Shown: positions 45,134 through 55,111, numbered from the stretch's first letter. The stretch: DNA of 64,000 nucleotides from Allocoleopsis franciscana PCC 7113 (GCF_000317515.1 NC_019738.1:6970001-7034000); one strand, 5' to 3'. Notes: generated from the letters alone by a model not told the origin. Program-made: numbers and translations.

Positions 45134-46888
45134 ATGTTTAACAATCTTGTTACAAAAATCCGCTCTTTGTTCTCCAACGAGAACGGTACAACGACCGGTG
45201 CATTAGCCTTTGGTCGATCCGTCATTTTAACCAGCGTTGTGGTAGCCGGCGTAGTGGTGGGATTGCGGCAAATTGGCACATTGGAGGGAATGGAATTAAG
45301 AGCCTATGACCAGTTAATGCGATCGCGTCCTGATCAAGGCCCAGATGATCGCTTGTTGGTCGTCGGTGTAACCGAGCAAGATATTCAAACTCGTAAAGAA
45401 TACCCCATCAAGGACGACACCCTCGCTCAACTGTTGGCAAAATTACAGCAATATCAACCCCGAACCATTGGCATCGATATCTTAAGAGACGTTCCTCAAG
45501 GCACTCCCCAAGGTCGGATTGCCTTAGAAAAAATCTTAAAGCAGGACGAAAGCATTATTGCAGGCTGCAAAATGAGTTCGGTTGACCAACCCGGAGTTCC
45601 CGCCGCTTTGGGTGTTACCGAAGAACGAGTGGGTTTTGCCGATTTACCCATCGATGCAGGGGGAATCCTGCGCCGCAGTCTCTTACTTTCAACGCCTACC
45701 CCTTCTAAAGTTGCACCACCTGTTCAACATTTATGTAATATTCCCGACCCTGAAAACCAAATCCCCTCCTTTGGATTTCAGTTAGCTCTACTGTATTTGG
45801 AAGGTGAAAATATTCAGCCCGATCTGACCCCAACAGGGGAACTCAAAATTGGCTCAACCGTATTCCATCGTTTAACAAATAACGCTGGAAGTTATCACAA
45901 TGCGGGAGCATCCGATTATCAAATCATGCTGAATTACCGCTCACCGAAGAATGCGGTTAAGCAAGTGTCTGTGAGTGAAGTACTCGATGGAAAAATTGAC
46001 CCATCTTTCATTAAAGACCGCGTTGTTTTGATTGGCTATACAACCCCAATCGCCAAAGACGATTTCTACACTCCTTATAGTGCGGGATTACAAGATAGTC
46101 AGAAAATGCCAGGGGTGGTGATTCATGCTCAGCATGTTAGCCAAATTCTCAGCAGCGTTTTAAACAATCGCCCTCTGATGTGGTGTTGGTCGGAAGGACC
46201 CGAAATGTTGTGGATTTTGGGTTGGTCGGTGGTAGGAGGACTGTTGGCATGGCGTATCCGACGACTATGGCTATTTGGGTTAGGAGTTGTAGTCGGGGTG
46301 GGGGTGTTATATGGAACGGCTTATGTTCTATTTCTGAATTCGGGGTGGGTACCTCTCATACCACCCATGATCGGGTTGGTGGCGACGGCAATTGTCGTGG
46401 TGTTAATCGAGAGAGGATACGCAAAAGCGATCTATCAGGGAGTGAAAAAACTCGTCCTGAATATCGAAATTGATGAAGAGAAAAAGCGGAAGCAGGTAGA
46501 AGCAATTACGGAAACAGAGTCTTTTGCAGAATTGCAGCAAAAGGCGGCTGAGTTGAGAAAAAATCGGCAGAGGAATCGAAGATTAGACGATGCTTCTGAG
46601 TCAAACATAGAAACAAATGAAAACATACCGACTCCTCCAGAAGTGGAACCTCTAGAAATAGAGACAAATGCTATTACGTTAACGCCTCAAGACACTGAAA
46701 CACCCGCATCAGAGGAGGATAACTACTTTCAGCAATTGCAGCAACGGGGGAAAAAGCTTAAGACAGATGCCATTACGCCAACACCTCAAGATGCTGAAGC
46801 ACCCGCATCAGATGAGGATAACTACTTTCAGCAATTGCAAAAACGGGGAAGGCGATTGAGAAAGAATGATGAGGATTCTAATGAGTAA
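45134..46888 (+). CDS. CHASE2-domain membrane protein
   Basis: The 584-residue protein has one N-terminal membrane helix (about 27-45), a large extracytoplasmic CHASE2 domain (GMELRAYDQLMRSRPDQGPDD, TIGIDILRDVPQG, VLIGYTTPIAKDDFYTPYS), then three membrane helices (about 350-425) and a charged cytosolic tail. The tail ends in a tandem repeat of about 33 residues (ASEEDNYFQQLQQRGKKLK and ASDEDNYFQQLQKRGRRLR). There is no kinase or cyclase output domain, so it may signal through a partner. TTGAGGA precedes the start. It is often paired with DUF928 genes in cyanobacteria, as here. Confidence 0.88.
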   Translation: MFNNLVTKIRSLFSNENGTTTGALAFGRSVILTSVVVAGVVVGLRQIGTLEGMELRAYDQLMRSRPDQGPDDRLLVVGVTEQDIQTRKEYPIKDDTLAQLLAKLQQYQPRTIGIDILRDVPQGTPQGRIALEKILKQDESIIAGCKMSSVDQPGVPAALGVTEERVGFADLPIDAGGILRRSLLLSTPTPSKVAPPVQHLCNIPDPENQIPSFGFQLALLYLEGENIQPDLTPTGELKIGSTVFHRLTNNAGSYHNAGASDYQIMLNYRSPKNAVKQVSVSEVLDGKIDPSFIKDRVVLIGYTTPIAKDDFYTPYSAGLQDSQKMPGVVIHAQHVSQILSSVLNNRPLMWCWSEGPEMLWILGWSVVGGLLAWRIRRLWLFGLGVVVGVGVLYGTAYVLFLNSGWVPLIPPMIGLVATAIVVVLIERGYAKAIYQGVKKLVLNIEIDEEKKRKQVEAITETESFAELQQKAAELRKNRQRNRRLDDASESNIETNENIPTPPEVEPLEIETNAITLTPQDTETPASEEDNYFQQLQQRGKKLKTDAITPTPQDAEAPASDEDNYFQQLQKRGRRLRKNDEDSNE

Positions 46889-47052
46889 GTTATATTACGA
46901 TAATGTGCTAATCATGTTTGGTTTCACGTTACCGACTGATTCACAAGCAAGGACTTGACAGTACTCAGCCCAACTTACAGCGAGGGGCGATTACACTTCA
47001 AATCGAAAACTCTAGTTGTACACTGATCGTTTAGCAGAAACGAGGAGCTGAG

Positions 47053-47535
47053 ATGACTCTAAACCAGCAAGGAATAGTCATGATGCCTCAGGAAGGCGAT
47101 GTTTTGACAGTTGCCGGTGACACTGTCACGTTCAAGGCATTGGGGCAGAACACTCAGGGGCAATATGCGCTGATTGAGATTGCATGTAATCCTTTTGTCG
47201 GTACGCCACCCCATATTCATAGTCGTGAAGATGAAGCATTTTACATACTTGAGGGTGAAGTCGAGTTTTGCTTAGATGACCAAACTATTTTGGCAACACC
47301 TGGTACGTTCTTACATTCTCCCAGGGGACAAAAACACAGTTTCAAAAATACTGGAACGACGCGATCGCGAATGTTGTGTTGGGTAACACCGGCTGGTTTG
47401 GAAATGTTCTTTGCTGAAGTTGGGAGACCTGTCGCTGATCCACTCAATCCACCTGTGCCCGATCAGGCTGCGATCGATAAGCTGCTAGCGACTGCACCAA
47501 AATATGGACTCACAATCTTACCCTCTGAAGCATAA
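47053..47535 (+). CDS. Cupin-domain protein
   Basis: The 160-residue protein has the two cupin motifs PPHIHSREDEAFYILEGEVEF and FLHSPRGQKHSFKNTG, giving the usual metal-binding His/Glu set. It lacks any recognisable additional domain. The start is preceded by ACGAGGAGCTGAG. It stands alone between the CHASE2 gene and the IS remnant. Substrate is unknown; such small cupins may be quercetinase- or isomerase-like. Confidence 0.9.
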   Translation: MTLNQQGIVMMPQEGDVLTVAGDTVTFKALGQNTQGQYALIEIACNPFVGTPPHIHSREDEAFYILEGEVEFCLDDQTILATPGTFLHSPRGQKHSFKNTGTTRSRMLCWVTPAGLEMFFAEVGRPVADPLNPPVPDQAAIDKLLATAPKYGLTILPSEA

Positions 47536-47690
47536 AGACTAATCGTTGGAGGTTCTAATGGGAACTTCTAGAGATTGTAGCTACGACCAATGCTTGGAGA
47601 GTAAAGTGTAACTGCTAGATTCTTCGGTTGAAATCTAATTTAGCGATCGCGAAATTCTGCTGCGCTTCGCAGATCGCCTAACCGCTCAAA

Positions 47691-49311
47691 CGGAAGTTCC
47701 CCTTTGACAAAAAACTACAACCTATGCTGTGAGAGAGGGAGAGACTCAACTCCTCGGCTGTTACTGGGTACAAATTAAGGAAACTTCTAACAAATCTAAC
47801 GCTTTTTGTTGGAGTGGAGTCGGTTGAGTAATTTTCTCAAACATTAGAGAAGTCTCCAGACCACTAGACTGGAATTTATTTTTGACAATCGTTGCTAAAT
47901 CAGTCATTAAAGTCCGAAAACTATGGACAGGAAGCTTTTCAGGTGTCTTTTTAGTCGCTGCCTTAGCGCGGGCTTTCTTTGAACGCTTAGATGGAGCAAC
48001 AATTGAACTTTTTCCCTCCGGTTCAACTGTGACTTTTTCATCGTCAAACAGCAGTGGAGCTAAAGCTTTCCTCATGTGCCACTCCACATAATAAGCCAGC
48101 ATACACAAGAAGACGTGAGCTTTGACGCGCTGTTCTAAACGGTGATAAATTGGACGTACTTTCAAATCGATAGTTTTATAACTGCGGAAAGCTTGTTCGA
48201 CAGTAGAAAGGCTTTTATAGGTTCTCACCGTTTGAGCCGCATCTAAAGTCTCCGGTTTGACTGAAGTCCGAATAATATAGACTCCATCCAAAGCCGAATC
48301 ATTGGCGATAGCCGCTTCATTCAATGAGTAAGAAAAACTTGTCTCAGTGATGGCAATATTAAAGTATTTCCCCACACATGTAGCATTGAGAACTCGCCCC
48401 ACTCTCAGTCCAATCTGGTCGGCTCCTTTGAGGGCGCGTTTATCTCGTGAAGTGGCGATAACAATCTTATTGAGTTCCTGCTGTGTCGCCTGTAATAAAG
48501 CAATTCTAGTCAAAGACTTTTCTTGAGCAAGCATCGGGTTGCGACAAGCAATTAGCCGCTCACTGGGGTAATCAGAACAAGAAAATTCTACTAAGTCAGT
48601 TTCATCAAATAATGAGAGTTGAACAGCTTCTTGTTCAAGAAGTTTCCGAAGCTCCTTCGGATAGATGTCTTAGGGCTAACTCATTTTCGATTAATTCTTG
48701 TTTGGATACCAGCCAATGCATTGCTTCATACAATTCATCCTCATCGGCTTTTTCTAAGCCCAACAGTTCACTTAACGATGAAAAACACGTTTCGCTGTGC
48801 AATCCTCTCGCTGTGGCTAACTTGGAACGAGGCTCAATGAGACGTGCCACAATCATCGCCAAAACTAGAGCTCGTTTTCTCGAATTTGAGGGTGAGATTA
48901 GATGGTGCAAAGACAGTTTTTTGATTGTTCCTAAAACCGCAGCTACATGACCATGAGGTAGACTTCTTTCTACAGAGAATGATTCGGAGAGATTTTCAAT
49001 AGCTGCGCCGCCTTTGAGTACTATTCTCAAGTTATCAACGACGGTATCCGGTAATTTCGACAGGTTAGCTAAAGTTCTTTTACGGATTTTACCCCCTTCA
49101 CGATAGGACTCTCGTAGGAGGACAGCGGGGGGTGAATTTCTGTTAGGGACTCGTTCAATATACATGGCTACTATTGTCCCAGAAATCTCCCCGCCAAAAT
49201 CTTAAAAAATTCTTAAAAACATGGGTACGGCTTTCTGGGAGTAAATGGCTCTAGTTCCCGTCACTCAAGCTTTTTCTCCCTTTGTAGTTCATCTGTACGG
49301 GGGAACTTCCG
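47691..49311. mobile_element. Decayed IS1634-family insertion sequence
   Basis: The ends are imperfect inverted repeats: left CGGAAGTTCCCC at 47691 and right the same 12 bases in complement ending at 49311, with further pairing through AACTACAA (22 of 30 positions in all). Directly outside lie the direct repeats GCTCAAA at 47684-47690 and 49311-49317, probably from target duplication, overlapping the right end by one base. The enclosed transposase is inactivated. The element is about 1.6 kb, shorter than complete relatives, in line with an internal deletion. Confidence 0.75.
47761..49165 (-). pseudogene. IS1634-type DDE transposase, frameshifted and internally deleted
   Basis: The N-terminal part (49165 down to about 48660, MYIERVPNRNSPPAVLLRES) and the C-terminal part (frame from about 48655 to 47761, with LEQEAVQLSLFDETDLVEF, DYPSERLIACRNPMLAQE, LKGADQIGLRVGRVLN, VHSFRTLMTDLATIVK) are in different frames. 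At the join LALRHLSEG is followed at once by RKLLEQ, whereas complete family members have more than 100 residues here, including the LYDVTS segment with the first catalytic Asp. The transposase must be inactive. Confidence 0.82.
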
Positions 49312-49403
49312 CTCAAATGAACCTGTCCTCGACTTTTGGCGAATAGTATACACCCGCTTAGTCTGATAGTTTGGCATCCGTACCGGGCAGGGAGTAAGGA
49401 AAG

Positions 49404-49841
49404 ATGCAACAGAACAGCCCAGAGGGACAAAAAGCTTACCTGGGTACGGGATGGGCGTCTCCGCTACGAGTCAACCTCCAAGGCAGTATCCAACTCAGTT
49501 CCGCAGAACGCAATATCGAAGAATCCATTTGGCTGATTTTACGCACGGATTTAGGAGAACGGGTGTATCGGCCTGAATTTGGGTCGCGTCTATCTGAATT
49601 GACCTTTGCGCCGATGAATACTCAAACGTTACTCCTGATTCGTCTATACGTACAGGAAGCATTGGAGATGTGGGAACCCCGGATCGAACTGGATGAGGTG
49701 AGAGCTGACCCCGATCCCTTGCGTGGTCGAGTCGATGTGATTATTGAATATCATCCGAAAGATAGCCACGATTATCGTAGCCTGGTCTATCCTTTCTTTC
49801 TATTACCAGGAGGGGAGCAAGAGTTTGACCGAGGACAATGA
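49404..49841 (+). CDS. cis9: gp25-like baseplate protein (Cis9-type)
   Basis: This 145-residue protein carries the GPW/gp25 lysozyme-like baseplate pattern: GWASPLRVNLQGSIQLSSAE, ERNIEESIWLILRTDLGERV, RPEFGSRLSELTFAPMNTQT and IRLYVQEALEMWEPRIELDE. The final strand VDVIIEYHPKDSHDYRSLVY also fits. It is the first gene of the baseplate block, starting 90 bases after the IS remnant. The gene is intact. In CIS particles this protein links the hub to the baseplate wedges. Confidence 0.93.
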   Translation: MQQNSPEGQKAYLGTGWASPLRVNLQGSIQLSSAERNIEESIWLILRTDLGERVYRPEFGSRLSELTFAPMNTQTLLLIRLYVQEALEMWEPRIELDEVRADPDPLRGRVDVIIEYHPKDSHDYRSLVYPFFLLPGGEQEFDRGQ

Positions 49842-49900
49842 TTTTTCGGACATTTAACATGATTACTCGACATTTCAATTCTTCTGAAGCGACCTGATGA

Positions 49901-49987
49901 ATTCGCGAACCACGTCAAATTGAGTACTATGAACCTGTTGGTATTGATTTAGGGGTAAAGACATTTGTAACGATTAAGGAACAGTAG
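49901..49987 (+). pseudogene. TnpB (IS200/IS605) fragment
   Basis: A short frame encodes EPRQIEYYEPVGIDLGVKTF followed by VTIKEQ and TAG at 49985-49987. VGIDLGVKTF is the first RuvC motif of TnpB-type proteins. Nothing else of the element is seen. Its TAG overlaps the GTG start of the next gene, and AAGGA inside it serves as ribosome-binding site. Confidence 0.65.
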
Positions 49988-52191
49988 TGGAATTTGATTT
50001 TTTACCCAATTTACCGAAATCTAATTTAGACGATCGCACCTACAAAGACTTAGTCGAAGAGTGCATCTTACGCATTCCTCGTTATTGTCCGGAGTGGACG
50101 AATTATAACCCTAGTGACCCAGGTGTCACACTGATTGAACTGTTTGCGTGGTTAACCGACCAAATGTTGCTGCGGTTCAATCGGGTTCCCCTACGGAACT
50201 ATGTGACGTTTTTAGAGTTAATCGGGGTTCGCCTGCAAGCATCGGTTCCCGCTCAAACCGATATTACCTTTTACCTCACCAGTTCGTTGCCGGAACCCTA
50301 CACGATTCCAGGGGGAACGGAAGTGGCGACGGTACGAACGGAAACCGAGGAGGCGATTGTTTTTAGCACCGATGAGCCATTAACGATTGGCAGTCCCAGC
50401 TTACGCCACTTTCTCACAGCAGAAGTGGCGGACGAGGAACCGGAAGTGTTGCGCGATCGCTTCACCAATTTATGGACGCAGCGATCGGATGGAGAATGGG
50501 AAGGTCGGGAACTCTCCCTGTTCAACGAACAACCTGAACCCGGAAATAGCTTTTATCTCGTATTCGATCCCGAACACGAATTAGCGGGTAACGTTCTAGC
50601 TGTCACCTTTAAAGGCGAAGCTGCCACCCCCACCGGTATTAATCCCGACGCACCTCCCCGCCGTTGGGAAGCTTGGAATGGTGCTTACTGGCAATCTGTT
50701 CTAATTCAAGAAACAGACGACGGCACGCGAGGCTTTAGTTTTAGCGAAATCCGAGCACAAGGGGGGAATCCCCTGCAAGGTGCAGACCTTGTCCTGCATT
50801 TGCCAATCCATTGGCCTGTAACTCGCTTTACCACTTATCAGGGTCTTTGGCTACGCTGCGTCTACACTCCAGCGAGTTTAGGTCAGCCTGGATACAGTAG
50901 TTCTCCCCGAATCGTGGCTTTATCTGTGCGGGCGATCGGGGGCACGGTGGCAGCCAGTCAAAGTAGTCTGGTTCGTAATGAGCTTTTGGGAGAAAGTGAT
51001 GGAACTCCCGGTCAGACGTTCCAATTAGAAGGCGTTCCGGTTCTAACGCGCCGCGAGGATGAATACATCCTGATTGAACCGCCGGGGGGATTACCCCAAA
51101 CCTGGCAAGAAGTGACGGATTTTGCCAATTCTCAGGGAGAGGATTTGCACTATACCCTAGATTCGCGCACGGGAGTCGTTCAGTTTGGTCCTTTAATTCG
51201 CGAACCCAGCCAAATCCAGCAGCAAACCTTCCTCCGTTCTCGCTCTTACCTACCGATGGGGAGCAATCGCTCGATCGCAGAAGAGATTTCAGCTCAAGAC
51301 GTAAATGCCTTAGAGCGTCAATTCGGTGCGGTTCCGCCCAGAGGCTCGAAAATTCGCATGGTTGCCTACCGTACCGGGGGCGGTCAAAAAGGGAACGTGC
51401 AGCGAGCAAGCCTGACTGTGCCGAAGTCTGCGGTGCCTTACATCGCTAGGGTAATCAACCATACCCCCGCCCGCAATGGAGCCGATGCCGAATCCTTAGA
51501 AGAGGCCGTGATGCGAGTGCCCGCTATGCTGCGAACCCGCGATCGCGCCGTCACCCTGGAGGATTTTGAGACCCTAACCCTACGCGCTGGTAAAGGTTCA
51601 GTGGCTCGTGCCCGTTGCCTGTCCCCCACCTCGGTTGATGAGGCGGGACTGATTCGTCTGCTAGTTGTCCCGCAAGCCAATACAGAAGCGATCGCCAGAG
51701 CCGAAGGCATCCCGCCCGAATTCTTTGCCCTAACGCCTCAACTTCAGTCCCAGGTGCTATCTTACCTGGACGAGCGGCGACTCTTGGGCGTACAGGTGCG
51801 CTGTCAGCAACCGGATTATGTGGGAGTTTCGGTACAAACTGAGGTAGCCCTAGAACCGGAGTACAATAACTATCGCGCCCAAGAAGACATTTTATTTAAA
51901 CTTCGGGTTGCCCTGTACCGCTTTTTCAATCCCCTAACCGGCGGCCCCGATGGAACGGGCTGGCCTTTCGGGCGTCCGGTTTACCCTTCTGATATTGTCA
52001 CCCTGTTCCAGAAAACGCCTGGGGTGCGTTATCTCGGTGTGATTCAACTCTTTGAGATTCGCCAACACGATCAGAACTGGGTGCGGACTTTGCCCTTAGA
52101 TCCTGTAATTAATCCCGGCCCTCAAGGGTTAGTCTGCTCTTGGGCAGATAATCGCTTACGATCCGGTCACGTTATCAACCTCATCCAATAA
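49987..52191 (+). CDS. cis11: Baseplate J-like wedge protein (Cis11-type)
   Basis: The 734-residue protein begins FLPNLPKSNLDDRTYKDLVE and PEWTNYNPSDPGVTLIELFA, the pattern of large CIS baseplate J proteins, and continues with VPLRNYVTFLELIGVRLQAS, NGADAESLEEAVMRVPAMLR, RDRAVTLEDFETLTLR and FGRPVYPSDIVTLFQKTPGV. GTG is the start; AAGGA lies 6 bases upstream in the TnpB fragment. The length is within the range of Afp11/Cis11. An inserted beta-rich domain (about 180-310, with WNGAYWQSVLIQETDDGTRG) is present, as in other cyanobacterial members. Confidence 0.95.
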   Translation: MEFDFLPNLPKSNLDDRTYKDLVEECILRIPRYCPEWTNYNPSDPGVTLIELFAWLTDQMLLRFNRVPLRNYVTFLELIGVRLQASVPAQTDITFYLTSSLPEPYTIPGGTEVATVRTETEEAIVFSTDEPLTIGSPSLRHFLTAEVADEEPEVLRDRFTNLWTQRSDGEWEGRELSLFNEQPEPGNSFYLVFDPEHELAGNVLAVTFKGEAATPTGINPDAPPRRWEAWNGAYWQSVLIQETDDGTRGFSFSEIRAQGGNPLQGADLVLHLPIHWPVTRFTTYQGLWLRCVYTPASLGQPGYSSSPRIVALSVRAIGGTVAASQSSLVRNELLGESDGTPGQTFQLEGVPVLTRREDEYILIEPPGGLPQTWQEVTDFANSQGEDLHYTLDSRTGVVQFGPLIREPSQIQQQTFLRSRSYLPMGSNRSIAEEISAQDVNALERQFGAVPPRGSKIRMVAYRTGGGQKGNVQRASLTVPKSAVPYIARVINHTPARNGADAESLEEAVMRVPAMLRTRDRAVTLEDFETLTLRAGKGSVARARCLSPTSVDEAGLIRLLVVPQANTEAIARAEGIPPEFFALTPQLQSQVLSYLDERRLLGVQVRCQQPDYVGVSVQTEVALEPEYNNYRAQEDILFKLRVALYRFFNPLTGGPDGTGWPFGRPVYPSDIVTLFQKTPGVRYLGVIQLFEIRQHDQNWVRTLPLDPVINPGPQGLVCSWADNRLRSGHVINLIQ

Positions 52192-52284
52192 GCAGGTTAG
52201 CCGGTTGAAGGTTAACCCGTGAGTTTATATAGCTGTCGGGATAAAGGTTAGGACTTTCTTTAACAGCTCTTGCGACCCCTTATT

Positions 52285-52368
52285 TTCTACCCTCTGCCTT
52301 CTGCCTTCTGCCTTCTGCCTTCTACCCTCTACCTTCTGCCTTCTACCTTCTGCCTTCTACCCTCTGCC
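52285..52368. repeat. Heptamer tandem repeat TTCTGCC/TTCTACC, twelve units
   Basis: Twelve 7-base units vary between TTCTGCC, TTCTACC, CTCTGCC and CTCTACC, ending just before the start of the Cis12-type gene. The same heptamer occurs in reverse complement at 58324-58365. Confidence 0.92.
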
Positions 52369-52384
52369 ATAACATTCAACATTC

Positions 52385-53431
52385 ATGACTCAAGCACGTT
52401 CCGGTCAAAGTTTGTATCTACGGCTGACTGCCATGCAGTTCTCCGAGGCGACTCCCACGCCCAACTTAGAACTCACGGGTACGATGGCGACAGATACAAT
52501 GACGACGGGCTGTAATGTGTTGCTGCACCCCGGAGAGCCAAGTGAAATGCTGGTGCAGCTAGAAAACTTGGGCAGGCGCACGCTGCAATTAGATTTACAA
52601 GTGGAGGGAGACTTTCCATCGCAGTGGTGTCAAATTGGCATGGAGGGACGGGTACTCCTCCCCGGACAAAGGATGGAGGCTGTGCTGTACTTCCAGGCAT
52701 CTCCTGACTTCTTTGAGGATAACCAACTTCAGGATGAGTCTCTCATACTGGATTATCGCAGTCGCTTAATTGCTTACTACACCCCCGAAGATTTGGCAGG
52801 GGAGGATGCCTCTCCTACAAATAGAAGAGTTTGTGAGTCGGCTGGCTTCAATTTGTATGTGCGTCCCCGCAGTCTGTACCTGAATTTTCTGCCAGCGCTT
52901 TACCGGGAAGTTGACTTTATCAGTCGCTTTTTGACCATTTTTGAGCAGGCATTTGAACCGGCTGTCCAAAGTTTAGATGTTTTGTGGGCTTACCTCGACC
53001 CTCTGACGGCACCCCAAGCCATGTTACCCTTTCTGGCGCACTGGGTGGCATGGCCAATGGACCCGCGTTGGAGTCTCCAGAAGCAGCGTCGTTTGATTCG
53101 TCAGGCGATGGAAATCTATCGGTGGCGAGGAACGCGGCGGGGTTTGCGTCTCTATCTGCATCTCTATACGGATTTGCCGTTGGATGAGGATATTCCTCAG
53201 GAACTGGATAAGCACATTGGAATTGAGGAGGTTTTTGGAGATGGCTTTGTTTTGAGTACGACTCGCATGGGAGAGGATTCGATTATTGGCGGTGGGCGAC
53301 CGTTTCACTTTATTGTTACCCTGCGCCCTGATTCTGGTGTTCAGGTGGATGAATTGTTGGTTCGGTACATTATTGAGCAGGAGAAACCGGCTTTTTGTAC
53401 CTATGAACTTTATATGGAAAGGGGTGAGTAG
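52385..53431 (+). CDS. cis12: gpI-like baseplate wedge protein (Cis12-type)
   Basis: The 348-residue protein has an N-terminal beta-sandwich (QLENLGRRTLQLDLQVEGDF) and the conserved phage-tail-protein core: SLYLNFLPALYREVDFISRF, EQAFEPAVQSLDVLWAYLDP, MLPFLAHWVAWPMDP, EIYRWRGTRRGLRLYLHLYT and EQEKPAFCTYELYMERGE. This matches the TIGR02242/gpI-type family that forms baseplate wedges with Cis11. It is separated from cis11 by about 190 bases, filled mostly by the heptamer array. A start before the repeat is excluded by stops. Confidence 0.92.
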   Translation: MTQARSGQSLYLRLTAMQFSEATPTPNLELTGTMATDTMTTGCNVLLHPGEPSEMLVQLENLGRRTLQLDLQVEGDFPSQWCQIGMEGRVLLPGQRMEAVLYFQASPDFFEDNQLQDESLILDYRSRLIAYYTPEDLAGEDASPTNRRVCESAGFNLYVRPRSLYLNFLPALYREVDFISRFLTIFEQAFEPAVQSLDVLWAYLDPLTAPQAMLPFLAHWVAWPMDPRWSLQKQRRLIRQAMEIYRWRGTRRGLRLYLHLYTDLPLDEDIPQELDKHIGIEEVFGDGFVLSTTRMGEDSIIGGGRPFHFIVTLRPDSGVQVDELLVRYIIEQEKPAFCTYELYMERGE

Positions 53432-53628
53432 GGGGTGTTAATTTTTAACAAACCACAGAGGCACAGAGTACAAGGAGGAAGGAAGATAGGAGAGGAGGAA
53501 ATAAAGGGAGGTTTTTGAGTTTTAGCAAATCGTAGGGTTGATTGGTGATTGTTGATTAAATAGGGATATTTGTTTCTGGGTTGCTAGTAGAGTTTTGTCA
53601 GCTTAAATGAATAAATAAGAAATAACCA

Positions 53629-55092
53629 ATGACTCAGCTATTTCCGACTCCCCCAATTAAGCCTTTAGAGCGTGTTCAGGTACGTGATGGTCTTTTGATG
53701 AATGCCGATCGCTGGCGTCGGGCGCATGAGTACCATCATGAACGTCAAAATATTCATTATCAATCGCTAAATCAGCCCGGTATTGTCTCCGGGTTGGGGG
53801 TGCGATTAATTCCCGCTCCTACGGAGGTGATTGCTCAATATCGCGATGGACGTTGGTTGCAAATTCAACCGGGAATTGCGATTGATTTGGTCGGTAATCC
53901 CATTGTTGTTCCTGAGCCGATTGAATTTCGGATTTCATCTGAAAATTTGACCCCAGAGCCTATAACGGTCTACTTGGTTGTTAGTTATGTTAATCCGGAG
54001 AAATTACGCCGGAAAGAACAGCGCGAAATTATTCAGGAAACGTTTCGGATTGATGAAAAAACGCATCCACCGGCTGAATTGGAAGTGGAATTGTGCCGAA
54101 TTCTACTAGAACCCGGTGCTGTGGCAGGTGTGGAAGCACCACCCTTACAAAATCCAACGGATGTCTTTTTTCCTACGTCTAATTCCTTAGATTTACGTTA
54201 CCGAACTCAAGCGCGATCGCGTACTCAAGGGGTGGTGAGTATTGCTCAAGTCAACCCAACATCTAGAGGAGATGAAAAAAGCTTATCCAATCTTTCTTAT
54301 CTACTTCAATCTGTTGCCGCACTTTACCCAGCTTTAGAGGGAGATTTAGAGGTAGGACAGGTCACGTTACAACCGGAAGAAAAGGGAGAAAGAGCTAAAC
54401 TCTCAAATTATGACTTACTGTTCTTAAATTATCAACAACTCCAATTGCTGAAAGAGCGCCAATGGGAGGTATTAAGACAGTATTTAGAAGTCGGGGGTAC
54501 TCTGTTGGTGGAAGCACCGACCCAGGGCAGTAATATTAAAGAACTCACGGCTGTTAAGCAAGAGTTACAAAAAGCGATCGCTAATTTAGAACTCAACCCA
54601 AACGCCGCAGAAGATGCAGAACTTTCCACCCTGCGCCAGGAGTTAAAGGCTGAACTCGCCAGCGTCAAAACTGAGCTAGATGAGAAAATTGACCATCTCT
54701 CTGTATTAGTGAAAGACTTCGCCGGAAGGTTAGGAGTGTCTTTAGAACCTCTAGAACGCTTAAATCGAAACCATCCCTTACGCACACAACCCTTTCTATT
54801 TTCAGCGCTTCCTACTATTGAAGAACAACCAACGCAAATCTTAATCGGAGGTGGCATAATTTTTGCGATCGGTAATTTATCATCCGCTTGGGGATTGGAT
54901 GAAGAACTTTTTCTTCCACGAGAAACCATCCGAACCGCTCAAGAAATGGGGATTAATATCCTGCATTTTGCTTGGCGTCGTAGGCAAATGATGCAGGCGC
55001 AACAGACAGAAAGTCAAAGTGTTCGCAGAGAATCTTCTACTCCACCTAAAAAGCAGAGAGGAATGAAGAACATCTATGACAAATTGGAGTAA
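53629..55092 (+). CDS. Unclassified CIS-associated protein, 487 residues
   Basis: The N-terminal about 180 residues (RVQVRDGLLMNADRWRRAHE, YHHERQNIHYQSLNQPGIVS, DGRWLQIQPGIAIDLVGNPI) form a beta-rich domain seen next to CIS baseplates. A middle region (FLNYQQLQLLKERQWEVLRQ, GGTLLVEAPTQG) resembles the Rossmann-like DUF4159 type, followed by a coiled coil (about 300-365). The C-terminus (PTIEEQPTQILIGGGIIFAI, SAWGLDEELFLPRETIRTAQ) is again DUF4159-like, so the coiled coil looks inserted within it. There is no signal peptide. Its place between Cis12 and the membrane proteins suggests that it connects the baseplate to a membrane complex; this is inference. Confidence 0.7.
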   Translation: MTQLFPTPPIKPLERVQVRDGLLMNADRWRRAHEYHHERQNIHYQSLNQPGIVSGLGVRLIPAPTEVIAQYRDGRWLQIQPGIAIDLVGNPIVVPEPIEFRISSENLTPEPITVYLVVSYVNPEKLRRKEQREIIQETFRIDEKTHPPAELEVELCRILLEPGAVAGVEAPPLQNPTDVFFPTSNSLDLRYRTQARSRTQGVVSIAQVNPTSRGDEKSLSNLSYLLQSVAALYPALEGDLEVGQVTLQPEEKGERAKLSNYDLLFLNYQQLQLLKERQWEVLRQYLEVGGTLLVEAPTQGSNIKELTAVKQELQKAIANLELNPNAAEDAELSTLRQELKAELASVKTELDEKIDHLSVLVKDFAGRLGVSLEPLERLNRNHPLRTQPFLFSALPTIEEQPTQILIGGGIIFAIGNLSSAWGLDEELFLPRETIRTAQEMGINILHFAWRRRQMMQAQQTESQSVRRESSTPPKKQRGMKNIYDKLE

Positions 55093-55111
55093 ATAAGACG
55101 GCTAATTTTTT

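Noticed and set aside
52385-53431. Possibility that the heptamer array is translated as part of the Cis12-type gene
   Set aside because: The conserved N-terminus begins after the array at the ATG at 52385 and the array contains no supporting start.
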